From positions 479,501 through 543,500 of the forward strand of contig OZ022256.1 of assembly GCA_963978905.1 (NCBI GenBank): DNA of 64,000 nt, read 5' to 3'. The position numbers and the translations under genes are program-made. Shown in pieces: positions 39,832-52,920 of the stretch. How positions within the stretch are numbered: the first letter of the stretch is position 1; each line of letters begins with the position of its first letter. Source of the stretch: Trichostrongylus colubriformis (taxonomy: Eukaryota; Nematoda; Chromadorea; Rhabditida; Trichostrongylidae). The notes under the pieces are model-generated. The model was not told where the DNA came from. It saw nothing but the letters and a program-made list of their open reading frames with translations, and made no database searches.

Positions 39832-41900
39832 CCAGTTTGCTATCGCTTAGTAATGCGCTCATCACTTGGTAGAACTAGTCTTATGTGACTATGAGTCTTA
39901 TGTGACTAATCGATATCAATGGAATTTTTACAGAGTAATACGTGCAGTATCGTGCGCTAACAAAACTCCATAGCTATAAACACCTACCACTCATTGGGAG
40001 CTCAGAAAATATAAGAGTCGAAACTTTTTGCTGTTCCTGATATCGTAGTAGATGGTGGTTCACTGAGCACTTAGTGCATGCCGCCATCAGTGATTGATGC
40101 TTCGATTATTTATGACTGCTTGTTAATTTCCAGGAACAGTCATCATTATTTAGAAGTGTAGACGGTTTAACAGTCGATACGGGTTATGGTGGTCACTTGG
40201 TTATAATGGGATTCCATTAATCCACTCATGTCGGCTCCCATCAAACTTTATCAGAAGTCTTCCTTCTTCTAAGTGTTCTTTGTCCTACCCCACACAACGC
40301 TGATAATTGAAGGAACGGTCGCATCAGCGAACAGCGCTGCTGTTTTGCTGCCGTAAGTTTCTGGCACAAATTAACTTTATCAATTTGTATTGGTTTCGGC
40401 GCTCATGTCCTATGGGAGTGGCACTCAAAAAGACATTTGGAATTACAATAGCTAATGAATTCTATTACAAATCGTCAAAACATGTTTCATTAATGCGTTC
40501 GATTGTCATTAGGATACTTTTACTTAGGAATGTCGAAAGTAAATAAACTAACAAAATCCTACCTGCCATTGATGATCTCACGTGTGTAAAGTGTCTCCCC
40601 CACCCCCCCCCCTTCCAAGGCTTAGGCTAAATCCCACGTCTAGTCGCACGCATTTCTTCGTACCGCCAAGAATCAGCATGCAACATTATAAAACAAAAAG
40701 ATAAAAGAAAATGAATGTGTGAGGTGGGGGCGGGAACTGTTCCAGGATCGTGGCGCGGCGCGTGGTCGAGCGTGCACCTTCTATCAACACGGCGTCACCT
40801 GTAGATCAAGCTACCGGATTTATTTTTTGTCTCTTTTTTGTTCTTTGGGTTTTTTATGCGTGTCTGTTTTAGTAGTATATTTTTTAATGTGTTGGAAGGT
40901 ACTAAGATATCAGGCAAATCGGGGAATGTGGTTTTGCCTAAGCCTTGTGGGGGAAGGAGCTTCGGAACGGGTGAATATTTTTCAGTGTAGCAAATATCTT
41001 TTTCATCCTTCTTTCGGTTGAGCACACCCCTGGGAGCTCCTTCTTCACCGCTCAGGGTGAGGAAAAAAATTGCACTTCCTAGAAATTGTTTTTGAGGGCC
41101 ACTCCCATAGAACATGAGCGCCTTAGTTCCCATCAGCCACCTCTAACGTCTCCATGCCAATCCCCGGAATGACAATGAGAGCCAACGCACTATCACGAAT
41201 CGAAAAACGTGTCATTCAGCACATGCCTCTCGACGCGCTTTATAACCTTTGCCAGCTGCGATCTGTTCGAATCGCTCACTGTTGATGTCCCCGTCCCATC
41301 TTTTATACACACTGTGGGTATCAACGCTCAAACGACGCTCTAAGGTCATCGCGAAAGATGCAACGAGTTCAGTGCTATTCATTACTTGTTGCCCCTTATT
41401 AGTCCTTACCGGTTATCTCTTTTGGGTGGTATCGCGTATCGCAATGAGAGGGGGAGAGTAAGCATTTTATAAAAAGTTGCACATCTAAGTATCTTGGAGC
41501 GATCTTTGAAGGATCAATCTGCACATTCAGGCGTATGTTCTTGCCTAAGCCTCAAGGCAGGAAAGAAGGGGTTCCTTTCTCCTTCGAGACTTCGGTAAAA
41601 ATGATGACTATGGTGGAATGCCTCCCTCGCTGCGATAGCACCCTTTTCTGGCCTCCCGCCACCCATTTCCCCTTCTTACTCCACACAACACTTATGGATT
41701 TCAACGCTCTGAGGTAGGCATGAAGCGAGCAACAGATTCAGGGACAGATGCGCTCCAACGTTATGTATCGGATCTGATCAGTTGCAATCATGTTCCATCC
41801 CTTTCACTAGTGTCTCCGTCTCGAATCACAATGCCTGTGAGTTTCAGCACTTTATCGTCGGCCCGAATGGTGCAGCTGATCTGGTGACCATTGTTTTTGA
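39832..41900 (-). mobile_element. Helitron-like element H8 (minus strand, decayed)
   Basis: The minus-strand 3' end at 39832 (text CCAGTTTGCTATCGCTTAGT) matches the family end. 40130-40200 matches the H7 body around 30130 (ATTATTT...TTTAGCGGTCGATAC-like). 41240-41470 and 41560-41860 are degenerate ~146-bp units in minus orientation. A separate TIR element interrupts it at 40398-41122. No 5' end is recognisable. Confidence 0.4.
40398..41122. mobile_element. 725-bp TIR element inside H8
   Basis: Ends are inverted copies over at least 33 bp (GGCGCTCATGTYCTATGGGA, then GTGGCMCTCAAAAA). No clear target duplication and no coding capacity. A C-rich tract (CCACCCCCCCCCC) lies near 40604. Confidence 0.65.
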
Positions 41901-41909
41901 ACGCCACAT

Positions 41910-42547
41910 GAATGATTAAGATGAGACCTCGATATGTAATAGTGCGAAGCAAGTGCACAGTTTTCTAATGAAGTAACTGGAGCAATAAAGTGTATTGAGC
42001 GCTAGACTATCTGGAACTCCAAACAGCCCATCGATGCCGGATCCAGAACTATCGATTGCTAAGCTATCTAAACTCGCAAGTACAGTAATGTTTAGCAATT
42101 TTTGCTTTCTTTGGAGCTCAGAGAAGCGGTTCCGAGTAACGTATAACGACCACCGGCTCTGCAAGTTCCTGATCCGATATCAGTTGTGACGAATGGTAGC
42201 GACCGCTACATCATCCAGACTTCTGGACAGTTGCGTGATATGCTGCGATAAACAGCTGTATTATCGATATTTCGAAGCCTAAGCACTCTGTGCTTGGCAA
42301 GTGCACGTATTCTTGTTGCCGTTACAATTAGCAAAGGGAAGTTTCGATGGCTTACTTGCGTGAAACTCCGAATAGTGATAGGTGTTTTTAGGATACCAGT
42401 TTAGCTAGCGCTCAGTACTCGGCTTACAACAGTGTGAAACTATACAGTATGGAGCTTTTCGATGTTTGTAACACAATATCGGTCATTCGCGCATTACTAA
42501 TTCTACCGTAATAGTATTCGCGCAGTACTGTGCTATAGCCTAACTGG
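41910..42547 (+). mobile_element. Helitron-like element H9 (3' half)
   Basis: Body text AGCGCTAGACTATCTGGAACTCC matches H2/H5. It ends TAACTGG before T42548 with the hairpin GCGCAGTACTGTGC, and the 152-bp terminal inverted module is 42396-42547. The 5' half is missing. It stands head-to-head with H8. Confidence 0.5.
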
Positions 42548-44091
42548 TTTTATGATATAAGACCTACAGAGCTTTCACTAAGAACTATTACGATAAGATA
42601 CGCTTCATCTAATACGATGAGGGGAAAGATGGAAAGCTGATAGCTCTTTGCTAGCTGGGATCTTCCTCACTTTGCCATAACAGTGACCCGTCGCCAAGGG
42701 TTAGCATCAATCAATTCACGCTGGAAAAGATCACAGAGACGATCCCAAAACTGACATTCAATTTTTTTTTCGATGGTAGCCCTTTGATATGGGAAGCGTA
42801 TCGTCTGTACACCACTGTTCAGCCACCGCTCATCACATCAAATCTTCCAGGCGTTCCCATCCGTAAGAATTCATAAATATTCGTGTAGCATAGCACACAA
42901 CATCCACAGGTAAACTGACAATCTGGCACTTCGCAACAAACCCACTTCAGATGGAGTATCAGCTCCTTGATCGCCACCTTTCATGTATCTGCAGCGTTGA
43001 AGAATGGGTATATAGTACAACAAGACATTTGCTCAGATTAGGTTCAGATTCAGTTCAGATTAATTATCACTATCACTGCCGAAATCTGCGGTATTCGAGG
43101 GGTATAGGGTCAGTGTGGGTTGGGGGTAGAGACGGACTTCACGTTCAATGACTGAATGGCAGCGTATCGCATCGCACACCACCACACCAATCACATAAAG
43201 GTCAACTTGCAGCAACAGTGGTCCCCAGGTTCTTGCACGTGGTTTTGGAAGTGCTAAGATGGCATCAGTGGTGTGTCCTCGAAACTGATAACAACCGTTG
43301 AAGTTTGATAAGAGGCGTTAACAGGTCATGAAGTCTGTCGCCTCTTTCGTATCCTAGACAGTTGTTTAGAGGCACCGGGCGGGGTAGGTAAATGAGAACT
43401 GTAAGTAGATGCTCTCTGAAAGCGAATCTTCCACTCAGAAAAGGTTATGTGTGGTGAAACTCGCAATGAAAAAGCGCGGCTAGGGGTCTCATCAAGACAC
43501 TGCACTAACATAAGGCTTATTGTCGTTTCTGCAGCTGGGTGAGTTGCCGACGAATGAGGGACAACGGTCGCGGCCGGCTGATTTATCCTCTTGCCCGTCT
43601 GCAGTCTACCACGGTCCTTCTCGGCTTTTTCGTAGTTTTGTCTCGTTCTTCTCTACTGTTACATTGCTGAGCACCCTTACTTTCATGTTCCGCAGTCTGC
43701 CGAATTCATCCCTTCCAAAAAGGGATGAATTCAAAAAGGGATGAAAAGGGATGAAAAAATTCATCCAAAAAAAGATGGAAGCTGGAAGCATTTTCACTGA
43801 CGCCATGAAAACGATCAAATTTTGTAAAAATTTCAAGTACTTGTGGTATGTTTATAATCCAACATAAAAAAGCAATACATCAATAAACACTGGGCAAGAC
43901 CAGTGCCTCGTTGCGCGTCCCTTGGGCAAAGACAGCTAGACAGCACTTATTCGTGGACTCGGTGAGTGCAGCTGAGGAATTCTCTTCTATTGTTTTCGAG
44001 TTGGGCTCATTTCTTCTTCACCCCTGAGTGAAGCTATCTGCAAATCCTCCTAGTGTTCCAACAATGTTTAGACATGCTATTGGCTTTTAAC
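42548..44091. other. No recognisable gene
   Basis: About 1.5 kb. The only structure seen is a cluster of TTCATCCCTTTT / AAAAGGGATGAA repeats at 43703-43770 (direct and inverted). Confidence 0.4.
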
Positions 44092-44346
44092 CAGAAATTC
44101 ATATTTTGCGTAGCAGCAAAGATGGAACCCTGCATTCCACAAATGATATAGGTGGTGCTAAGGGGACCCAGCGGTGGTGGACCGACAGCGATAGCAGCTG
44201 ATAAAGAGCCTCGAAAGGCTGATGTCGCCAAATCCGTCTCGCTCTTCTGTCTAACAGTGGAATGTTCACACTCACAGGTTTCACAGTGTACGGGGACCTT
44301 GATGGTGATTTTCCGAAACTATAACGGCTTACAGGGGTGAGACCCA

Positions 44347-45895
44347 TCCTACTCTATATAATTCGCTTAGTATGTCTCTGTGTGTGTGTGTGTGTGTGTG
44401 TCCGTCTGTCTGTCACGAAATTCATATCTCGCGACACAGCAAAGCTGGGACGCTGAATTTTACAAATGATATGGGGGGTGGTAAGGGGACCCAGGCGGTG
44501 GTGGACCGAAAGTGATAGCAGCTGATACGCGCTGATAAGGAGCCTCAAAAGGCAATGTCACCAAAATCGTTTCGCCTTTCGGATTGGTCCTAGAGCGCTG
44601 ACACTCATAGGTGTTTTGCGGGATGGGGCGGGAACATTAATGGTGTGTGACCCGCATTGATAATTGTTGATAAGATACGATAAGGAGCGTGAAATGGCTA
44701 GAGTCGACGAATCCGTTTCGCCTTTCGGGTTGATCCCAGAACGCTGACACTCATAGGTGTTTTGCGGGATGGGGCGGGAACATTAATGGTGGGTGACCCG
44801 CATTGATAAGTGTTGATAAGATACGATAAGGAGCGTGAAATGGCAAATGTCGTCAAGTGCGTTTCGTCTTTCGCGTTGACCCTAGACCGCTGACATTCAA
44901 AGGTGTTTAGCAGGGTGGAACGGGAACACTATTGGTGGATGATCCAACTTTATAACGGTTGATAAGATATGATAACGAGCATGAAAGGGCAAATGTCGTC
45001 AAGTGCGTTTCGTCTTTCGCGTTGACCCTGGAGCGCTGAATTCATAGGTGCTTAGCAGGGTGGAACGGGAAAACTATTGGTGGATGACCCAAGTTGATAA
45101 CAATTGATAAGATTCGATAAGGAGCGTGAAATGGCAAATGTCGTCAAGTGCGTTTCGTCTTTCGCGTTGACCCTAGACCGCTGACATTCATAGGTGTTTA
45201 GCAGGGTGTAACGGGAACATTGATGGTGGGTGATCCAAATTTGATACAGGTTGATGAGATTCGATAAGGAGCGTCGGAAAGCAAATGTCACCATGTCCAA
45301 CTCGCTTTTCCGACCGGCAGTGGAATGTCCACATTCACAGGTATCGCGGGGTACGGGAAGTAATGGTGACTTACTGATAGCGGCTTACAGAGGTTGGTAA
45401 GAGGAAGTGGATGGGATAATATCCGGTACACTGTTTACTACTACTATGCGACCTCTAAAGTAAAAGCGTCAGTGCAACTGGATAATATATTTTGTTTGCG
45501 TGTGATATCAGATACCGATGTATCGACCGCTAAAGTGTCTAATGTTCCAAATAATGGTGCATGTCTTTTGATACTGCGATCTACATGGATTATTGAGATA
45601 GGATCGAGATTTATGGTAGCAAAACAAGAGAATCATTTTCTAATGCGGAACTAGCAACAATAGGGGGTATCGACCGCTCGACTATGTGAAATTCCAAATA
45701 GTGGTGCATGTTTTGAAAAACGACAAGCATCGATAGCTGGCGGTAATCATTTCACGCAACTTTGTAATAATCGCACTACTGAGAAGCGATCAACACTCCA
45801 ATTATTACGAAGTTAAGTCATGCGATATGGACTTCGTCATCGGCTGATCATTATAAACGTGTTATTCGCGCAGTAGTGTGCGATAGCTCAACTGG
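44347..45895 (+). mobile_element. Helitron-like element H4 (nested in H5)
   Basis: 1549 bp. It starts TCCTACTCTATATAATTCGC after A44346 and ends GCTCAACTGG before T45896, with the 3' hairpin GCGCAGTAGTGTGCG. Insertion into H5 between A and T left no target duplication, which is the Helitron mode. It contains a (GT)n tract, the ACGAAATTCATATCTCGCG segment, five ~146-bp tandem units and a unique body. No Rep/helicase. Confidence 0.75.
44560..45300. repeat. ~146-bp tandem array (about 5 units) in H4
   Basis: Starts at about 44569, 44713, 44861, 45006 and 45152, each with GTTTCGYCTTTCG, GCTGACAYTCATAGGTGTTT and GATAAGGAGCGTGAAATGGC. Confidence 0.9.
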
Positions 45896-46500
45896 TTAGG
45901 AAATAGGGAAGGACAGAATGCGGTACACCGCTCACTTCTAGTACTACGACTGCTATAGCAAATGCGTTGATGCTCAGTGCCATCGGGTGAACATATTTGA
46001 ATATATTTTATGTTCTAATATCAGTTGCCGACGCGTCGACCACTAAATTGCAAGGTTCCAAATAATGAAGCTTGTCTTTTGGTACTTGCAATCTATACGG
46101 TTGATCAGCACACGACCTAGATTTGTGATAGCGAAGCAATTGATCCATTCTCTCATGCGGAGCCAGCATCAAGTCTAGGTATCGACCGCTAGAGTATGTG
46201 AAGTTCCAAATAGTTGTGCACGTCTACAAAAACGATAAGCATCGATAACTGGCATATGGATGCACCAGCAAAACGTAAGATGGTCAGCAAATGGACAAAT
46301 CGCTACAAACTGATGCAGTTGAATCCAAAACTGTCGATCCCTAAACTACATAAACCCCCAGTAGTGTTCACTTCAGCCAATGGGTTACCTAATTAGTGGA
46401 TTTACCTGTGTCATTCCTGAACAGCGATCGTCCATATCATCATACCCTATATATAAACCAGGAGTTTGGTGTGTTTGTAATGATGTCTGTTTGTCTGACC

Positions 46501-46522
46501 GGTTCAATTACCCAAGTTTGAG
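46501..46522 (+). other. SL1-like sequence near H6 5' end
   Basis: 21 of 22 bases match SL1 (C for T at position 5), followed by GT. No downstream SL-RNA-like Sm site or hairpin is seen, so it is not a functional SL RNA gene by inspection. Confidence 0.7.
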
Positions 46523-46632
46523 GTACTCGACCCTCGACATACCTTCGGAAATTAGGGGAAAGGTTGGCTCAAGTGTGGGTTGGGTGGGGCATGGTAGGGG
46601 ATGTACAGAGCGCACATCGCTTTGTCGATATT

Positions 46633-49440
46633 GATTGAATCGATCGATATTGATTAAAAAAAATCGGTTTTTGTGCAGAAGGCTGGAAACGGCTCATGGA
46701 CCATACTACTGAGTGAGTGCCCTCATGGAACTTAAAATCCTACAACATCATTCATCACCGGTCGATATTGATTGAAAATATCGGTTTTGTGCAGAAGGCT
46801 GGAAACGGCTCATGGACCATACTACTGAGTGAGTGCCCTCATGGAACTTAAAATCCTACAACATCATTCATCACCGGTCGATATTGATTGAAAATATCGG
46901 TTTTTGTGCAGAAGGCTGGAAACGGCTCATGGACCATACTACTGAGTGAGTGCCCTCATGGAATTTAAAATTCTACCACATCATTCATCACCGGTCGATA
47001 TTGATTGAAAATATCGGTTTTGTGCAGAAGGCTGGAAACGGCTCATGGACTATACTACTGAGTGAGTGCCCTCATGGAACTTAAAATCCTACAACATCAT
47101 TCATCACCGGTCGATATTGATTGAAAATATCGGTTTTTGTGCAGAAGGCTGGAAACGGCTCATGGACCATACTACTGAGTAAGTGCCCTCATGGAACTTA
47201 AAATTCTACAACATCATTCATCACCGGTCGATATTGATTGAAAATATCGGTTTTTGTGCAGAAGGCTGGAAACGGCTCATGGACCATACTACTGAGTGAG
47301 TGCCCTCATGGAACTTAAAATCCTACAACATCATTCATCACCGGTCGATATTGATTGAAAATATCGGTTTTGTGCAGAAGGCTGGAAACGGCTCATGGAC
47401 CATACTACTGAGTGAGTGCCCTCATGGAACTTAAAATCCTACAACATCATTCATCACCGGTCGATATTGATTGAAAATATCGGTTTTTGTGCAGAAGGCT
47501 GGAAACGGCTCATGGACCATACTACTGAGTGAGTGCCCTCATGGAACCTAAAATCCTACAACATCATTCATCACCGGTCGATATTGATTGAAAATATCGG
47601 TTTTTGTGCAGAAGGCTGGAAACGGCTCATGGACCATACTACTGAGTGAGTGCCCTCATGGAACTTAAAATTCTACAACATCGTTCATCACCGGTCGATA
47701 TTGATTGAAAATATCGGTTTTGTGCTGAAGGCTGGAAACGGCTCATGGACCATACTACTGAGTGAGTGCCCTCATGGAACTTAAAATCCTACAACATCAT
47801 TCATCACCGGTCGATATTGATTGAAAATATCGGTTTTTGTGCAGAAGGCTGGAAACGGCTCATGGACCATACTACTGAGTGAGTGCCCTCATGGAACCTA
47901 AAATCCTACAACATCATTCATCACCGGTCGATATTGATTGAAAATATCGGTTTTTGTGCAGAAGGCTGGAAAGGCTCATGGGCCATACTACTGAGTGAGT
48001 GCCCTCATGGAACTTAAAATCCTACAACATCATTCATCACCGGTCGATATTGATTGAAAATATCGGTTTTTGTGCAGAAGGCTGGAAAGGCTCATGGGCC
48101 ATACTACTGAGTGAGTGCCCTCATGGAACTTAAAATCCTACAACATCATTCATCACCGGTCGATATTGATTGAAAATATCGGTTTTTGTGCAGAAGGCTG
48201 GAAAGGCTCATGGGCCATACTACTGGGTGAGTGCCCTCATGGAACTTAAAATTCTACAGCATCATTCATCACCGGTCGATATTGATTGAAAAAATCGGTT
48301 TTTGTGCAGAAGGCTGGAAACGGCTCATGGACCATACTACTGAGTGAGTGCCCTCATGGAACTTAAAATCCTACAACATCATTCATCACCGGTCGATATT
48401 GATTGAAAATATCGGTTTTGTGCAGAAGGCTGGAAACGGCTCATGGACCATACTACTGAGTGAGTGCCCTCATGGAACTTAAAATTCTACCACATCATTC
48501 ATCACCGGTCGATATTGATTGAAAATATCGGTTTTTGTGCAGAAGCTGGAAACGGCTCATGGACCATACTACTGAGTGAGTGCCCTCATGGAACTTAAAA
48601 TCCTACAACATCATTCATCACCGGTCGATATTGATTGAAAATATCGGTTTTTGTGCAGAAGGCTGGAAACGGCTCATGGACCATACTACTGAGTGAGTGC
48701 CCTCATGGAACTTAAAAGTCTACAACATCATTCATCACCGGTCGATATTGATCGAAAATATCGGTTTTTGTGCAGAAGGCTGGAAACGGCGCATGGACCA
48801 TACTACTGGGTGAGTGCCCTCATGGAACTTAAAATTCTACCACATCATTCATCACCGGTCGATATTGATTGAAAATATCGGTTTTTGTGCAGAAGGCTGG
48901 AAACGGCTCATGGACCATACTACTGAGTGAGTGCCCTCATGGAACTTAAAAGTCTACAACATCATTCATCACCGGTCGACATTGATCGAAAATATCGGTT
49001 TTTGTGCAGAAGGCTGGAAACGGCGCATGGACCATACTACTGGGTGAGTGCCCTCATGGAACTTAAAATTCTACCACATCATTCATCACCGGTCGATATT
49101 GATTGAAAATATCGGTTTTTGTGCAGAAGGCTGGAAACGGCTCATGGACCATACTTCTGAGTGAGTGCCCTCATGGAACTTAAGATTCTACAACATCATT
49201 CATCACCGGTCGATATTGATTGAAAATATCGGTTTTTGTGCAGAAGGCTGGAAACGGCTCATGGACCATACTACTGAGTGAGTGCCCTCATGGAATTTAA
49301 AATTCTACCACATCATTCATTACCGGTCGATATTGATTGAAAATATCGGTTTCCGTCCGAAAGGCTGGAAACGGCTTATGGACCATACCACTGAGTGAGT
49401 TCCCTCATAGAAGATGAAATTCTGGAAAATGATCAGCGAG
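46633..49440. repeat. 116/117-bp satellite array, about 24 units
   Basis: Units start near 46643, 46760, 46876, 46993, 47109, 47226 and so on to 49325. A T4/T5 difference explains 116 versus 117 bp. Each unit has CGATATTGATTGAAAATATC (a stem with a 7-nt loop), GCAGAAGGCTGGAAACGGCT, ACTACTGAGTGAGTGCCCTC and CTACAACATCATTCATCACC. Variants (GGAAAGGCTCATGGGCC; AAAGTCTAC with ATCGAAAAT) recur in neighbouring units, showing local higher-order duplication. A strongly diverged unit remains at 49487-49560. No frame is open across units. Confidence 0.97.
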
Positions 49441-50062
49441 CTACACCAATAGGTGACGCTGTTGCAGAACTTTAATGAAGTCCTATTGGTCGACATCGAT
49501 CGAAATCATAGATCTCTGAGCAGAGAGCTGAAAACAAGTAGTGGGATGCCTTTGGATGACTACAGTCGCCGAAGTTGAAAAACTGCAGCTTCATGTGCCA
49601 TGGGTCGTAACACCACTGGATGGACACAATTGCAGAGGCTTACATTCTATAGAACTTATTGCATGCATATCGATACCTACTGTATTGCTATGATGAGCCT
49701 TTGTAGTGAAGGCTTTAATGGATTACCCCTCAGCACAAATGTAAAATCTATTGATTGCCGCCGAACCACATTGCTACGTATTTTCTTTTGCATCATTTTG
49801 CCCACAGCCCGTTTCGCACCGGTACCCCGTAACGCGATGTAGATCGCGAAGCTCACCTGGTTGTAACAAAAGCTATGGACCGCTAAATCATCTGGACCTC
49901 TGAAAAATGGTGACCTATTTCAGCAGTGATATATTCGATATCGGTTAATAGCCATCGCCTATATGAGAAAGTAGATGCTCAGCAAAATGTCAACATCGAA
50001 TACTTCACCATTACATAATTCTATTGTGTTATTCGCGTAGTACTGTGCGATAGCCCATTTGG

Positions 50063-52178
50063 TAAGCGAACAATTACCATGCATTAGTTTACGCAACATC
50101 ACCGGATCTCGCCCTGTCTTTTCCGCATTCATTACAACTCCATTTCTTCCGCCACTCCTTTTCCGTACAATGAACCTCGAATCACGACCGAAATCCTGCT
50201 GTTGTTTTGAGATTGGTAAATGATGCTTCAGACCTCAGGCGTCCGTGATAGATTCGTCCATTTCAATCCTATCGTTGCATAATACTCACTGCGACTCGTT
50301 CTTATCGTTCTAGTAGAGCAGTGTGAGCAGATCTAGCTCGGCTATTCGTGAGACCGTTCCAGTTCCCTCCCCCAATGACTGCAGAATGTTTTTTTTTTCG
50401 CGAAACGTATTTGTTCAGCGACACCGGAAGGGGTAAATTTGGCATATTGTGGAATATGAAATTAGGGGTGCTGGGCGGTGTAACAATAGATTAAGAAAGA
50501 ATAAAAGAAAGAGAAAGAACTAGCCGGAGACTGAAAAGAGAAGGAGCAGAGAAAAAACGAGAAGAACCCGAACTCACTCCCTTCTCTCTGGCCCTTCTCT
50601 GCGTCACTTTGCGGGGTTAGACTGCAGATGAGCGGAAAGGCCGAATCAGCAGATAAGTGCGAATGTTGTCCCACCTCGCAGGCAACTCGCCCGGCTGAAA
50701 CTGCCGGACGACACGCCGTGCTGCGTGATCGTGATAAGACGCCAAGCCGCACTGTTTCAATTTGAGTTTCTACACATCACCTCTTCCCAGGATAAGTATT
50801 GTTTTCAGAGAACACGTAATCCTAGTTCTCACGCTCACCATACCTCTCCCAGTGCATTTATATTCTGCGTTCGCAGGCCAAAAGAAGCACAGCAGAAGCA
50901 GTCGCTAGTTGCACCCATGACGTTACCTCCTGAATGTCTCTCGCGGTGGCCTGGATCACCACTCCATCTTCCCGAAGGTTGCTATAATGCGCGTCAAGGT
51001 TCCCTTCACTTTCCTCGTTGATACGCTTTTTTGATCCCAAGTACACTTGAATACACTAACTCTTGAGTCATGAATCCCAAACTATCTGACAAGCTGTTCG
51101 TGGGATTCAAAGATATACAAATTCGAGGCTCCGTAAAGATTTCATTTACGGCAATTGTGATTCAACCCAATGTTGCTCGCAGGTGGAATGGTCAGAAAGT
51201 TAGAGCATATTATGACATAAAGTAGCACACCCCCTTAGGAGAAAGATGCAGCGCTCTGCTTTCGTGTTGTTTCTTTTGAAAAATTCCATATGCAATGCTA
51301 ATTCTAGTTTGTAGATAAGCGAAAACCAGCTTTTGCCAATGCCAGACACGCCCGCTCTACTGATCGTTCAACGGTCGGTCAGATGACGGATGGCGCCTTT
51401 GTTACCTTTATCTGTCTTCTTGTATTCGTCCATTCGCTCCCTATCACCAGCTCGTATTACTGGAGTAAGCATTTACTACTGGTCATGCATTGTGTTATGT
51501 GTCACGAGCTTGGACATACGGCAAAGATTTCGATAGAAAATGGTGCAGAGGACTCTTTTGAGGAATCAGGCTTGTTTACGTTTACGCGCTTGCCGCCTTG
51601 ACCAATCTCGTGTGTATTTTCTTCAAGCACTTTCTAGTTGCTTATTGTCCCGCTCATGACGCTCTAATTGAATGGTGAGAGAGATAGCCTATCCCAGTCA
51701 GATCGTCTTCAGCCACCAAATATTTCTGAGAACTTTTACTCTTTTTCAAGCAAAAAATTCATTTATTCCATAAATAGGTGAAAGCTGTGCAGGTGAGTAT
51801 TAACAAATTTTTCGAGAACACCCTTTCTACCCAGAAACATTCATGGTCTTCAAGCGATACGTGATGCTCCTCTCTTCGTCTTTCTAAAACGGCCTCTTCT
51901 TGGCTTGTTTCTGAAGGAACCACCCTATCTGCCTGTCTGCAACTACTCTTGGAATGCGATGCATGCGCAAAACATAAGCAGCCAGTCGCTATATTCCCCG
52001 TGCCACGTGCAGGGTATACATACATGCAGACGTGGTGGTGACTCATTTGTGGGTTTCAGCAACGTATCTTCATAATCGCGGGGTCAAGACTCCGTCGAGG
52101 AAACCTCTACAGGAGTTTCTTCGAATCGTTGAGGAAAGCAGTGATCAACGGCATCCCCCCGGCTGAGGATCCGATTTA
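50063..52178. other. No confirmed feature
   Basis: About 2.1 kb with a T9 tract near 50391 and several open frames of 60-95 codons on both strands that lack family resemblance or convincing splice sites. I do not call a gene here. Confidence 0.35.
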
Positions 52179-52920
52179 CAGGGGGTGCCAAAAAAAAAGT
52201 AATTTTGTCTCCTCCACTTTCGACCCCATTTAGCCAAACTACAGTAATTTCTATTGAGGTATTCTCATCCCCAGAATCAAGAGCAGACCTAACTCTATCA
52301 CTATACTCCGTGGCAGCCTCCTGCACGAGCAGGAACGGGAGCAAGGAAAGACTGAACAAGATGTGTCACCTCAACTGGGCAAAGTCCGAAATTTCGTCGC
52401 CCTTGTTCACAACCTTGCTGACGTCCGTTCAATCTGGGTACCTAAGGGGATTCATACCGGATGGTGTTCTTTAACACTGCGTTTTTCCCGGGTTCCCAGC
52501 GCCCTTCGTTTCCAAGAGCCAAAACGTTCCCCTACCACTGAAACCCCTCCGGAGGCGGATTTGAGGCATGAAAATGGTACTTTGGATCATAGCAGCCTTG
52601 TCCAAGCAGCAAGGGCTCTGTGACTTCCAAGAACCGAAGGGCCAACCCTCTGGAAGCTTCCCACAAAAGACCTACCACGGAGCTTGGCTCCACTGTTTTT
52701 TGCGAATTTTTAAATGTAGGTGCTCTGAAGCCCGACTGCGCCGAATGAAACCTCCATATTTTTATGAACATGAACGTGAGGAGCCACAGCTTGTTCCTGC
52801 TTTTAGAGGAACATTCGGGAATGTTTTGCCCCAATACCTTTGTCTCTTTCGTTTCCCTACGTTTTGTAAAGTTGGCAGATGTGAGCCGTGGGCAAAATTA
52901 CTTTTTTTTGGCACCCCCTG
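52179..52920. mobile_element. TA-flanked TIR element (Tc1/mariner-type), non-autonomous
   Basis: 742 bp between TA dinucleotides, with inverted ends CAGGGGGTGCCAAAAAAAA followed by GTAATTTTG. No transposase motif in any frame. Confidence 0.8.

Larger units (their letters stand above)
44092..46384 (+). mobile_element. Helitron-like element H5, split by H4
   Basis: An older copy whose two parts (44092-44346 and 45896-46384) become continuous when H4 is removed. The joined text around the A|T junction aligns with uninterrupted H2 (about 31345-31385: CGGCTTACAG...GAGANCC.TTAGGA). The 3' end is diverged (AGTAGTGTTCAC...CCAATGGG before T46385). Non-coding. Confidence 0.6.
46440..50062 (+). mobile_element. 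Helitron-like element H6 carrying a 117-bp satellite
   Basis: The 5' end TCATACCCTATATATAAACC follows A. The 3' end is a diverged family terminus (GCGTAGTACTGTGCGATAGC, then CATTTGG before T50063), preceded by the family body text GACCGCTAAATCATCTGGACCTC. Between them lie an SL1-like sequence and a 2.8-kb satellite array. The assignment of both ends to one element is inference from the order shared with H2-H4. Confidence 0.5.

Noticed and set aside
46633..49440. Regular repeat spacing suggestive of a CRISPR array
   Set aside because: Units are fully homologous over their whole length with no unique spacers, and the organism is eukaryotic. It is a satellite.
50462..50752. Minus-strand 96-codon ORF
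   Set aside because: Phe/Ser-rich tail and no motif or splice support.
51759..52046. Minus-strand ORF with SETSQEEAVLERRREEHH
   Set aside because: Charged stretch only. No start context, acceptor or homology I can defend.
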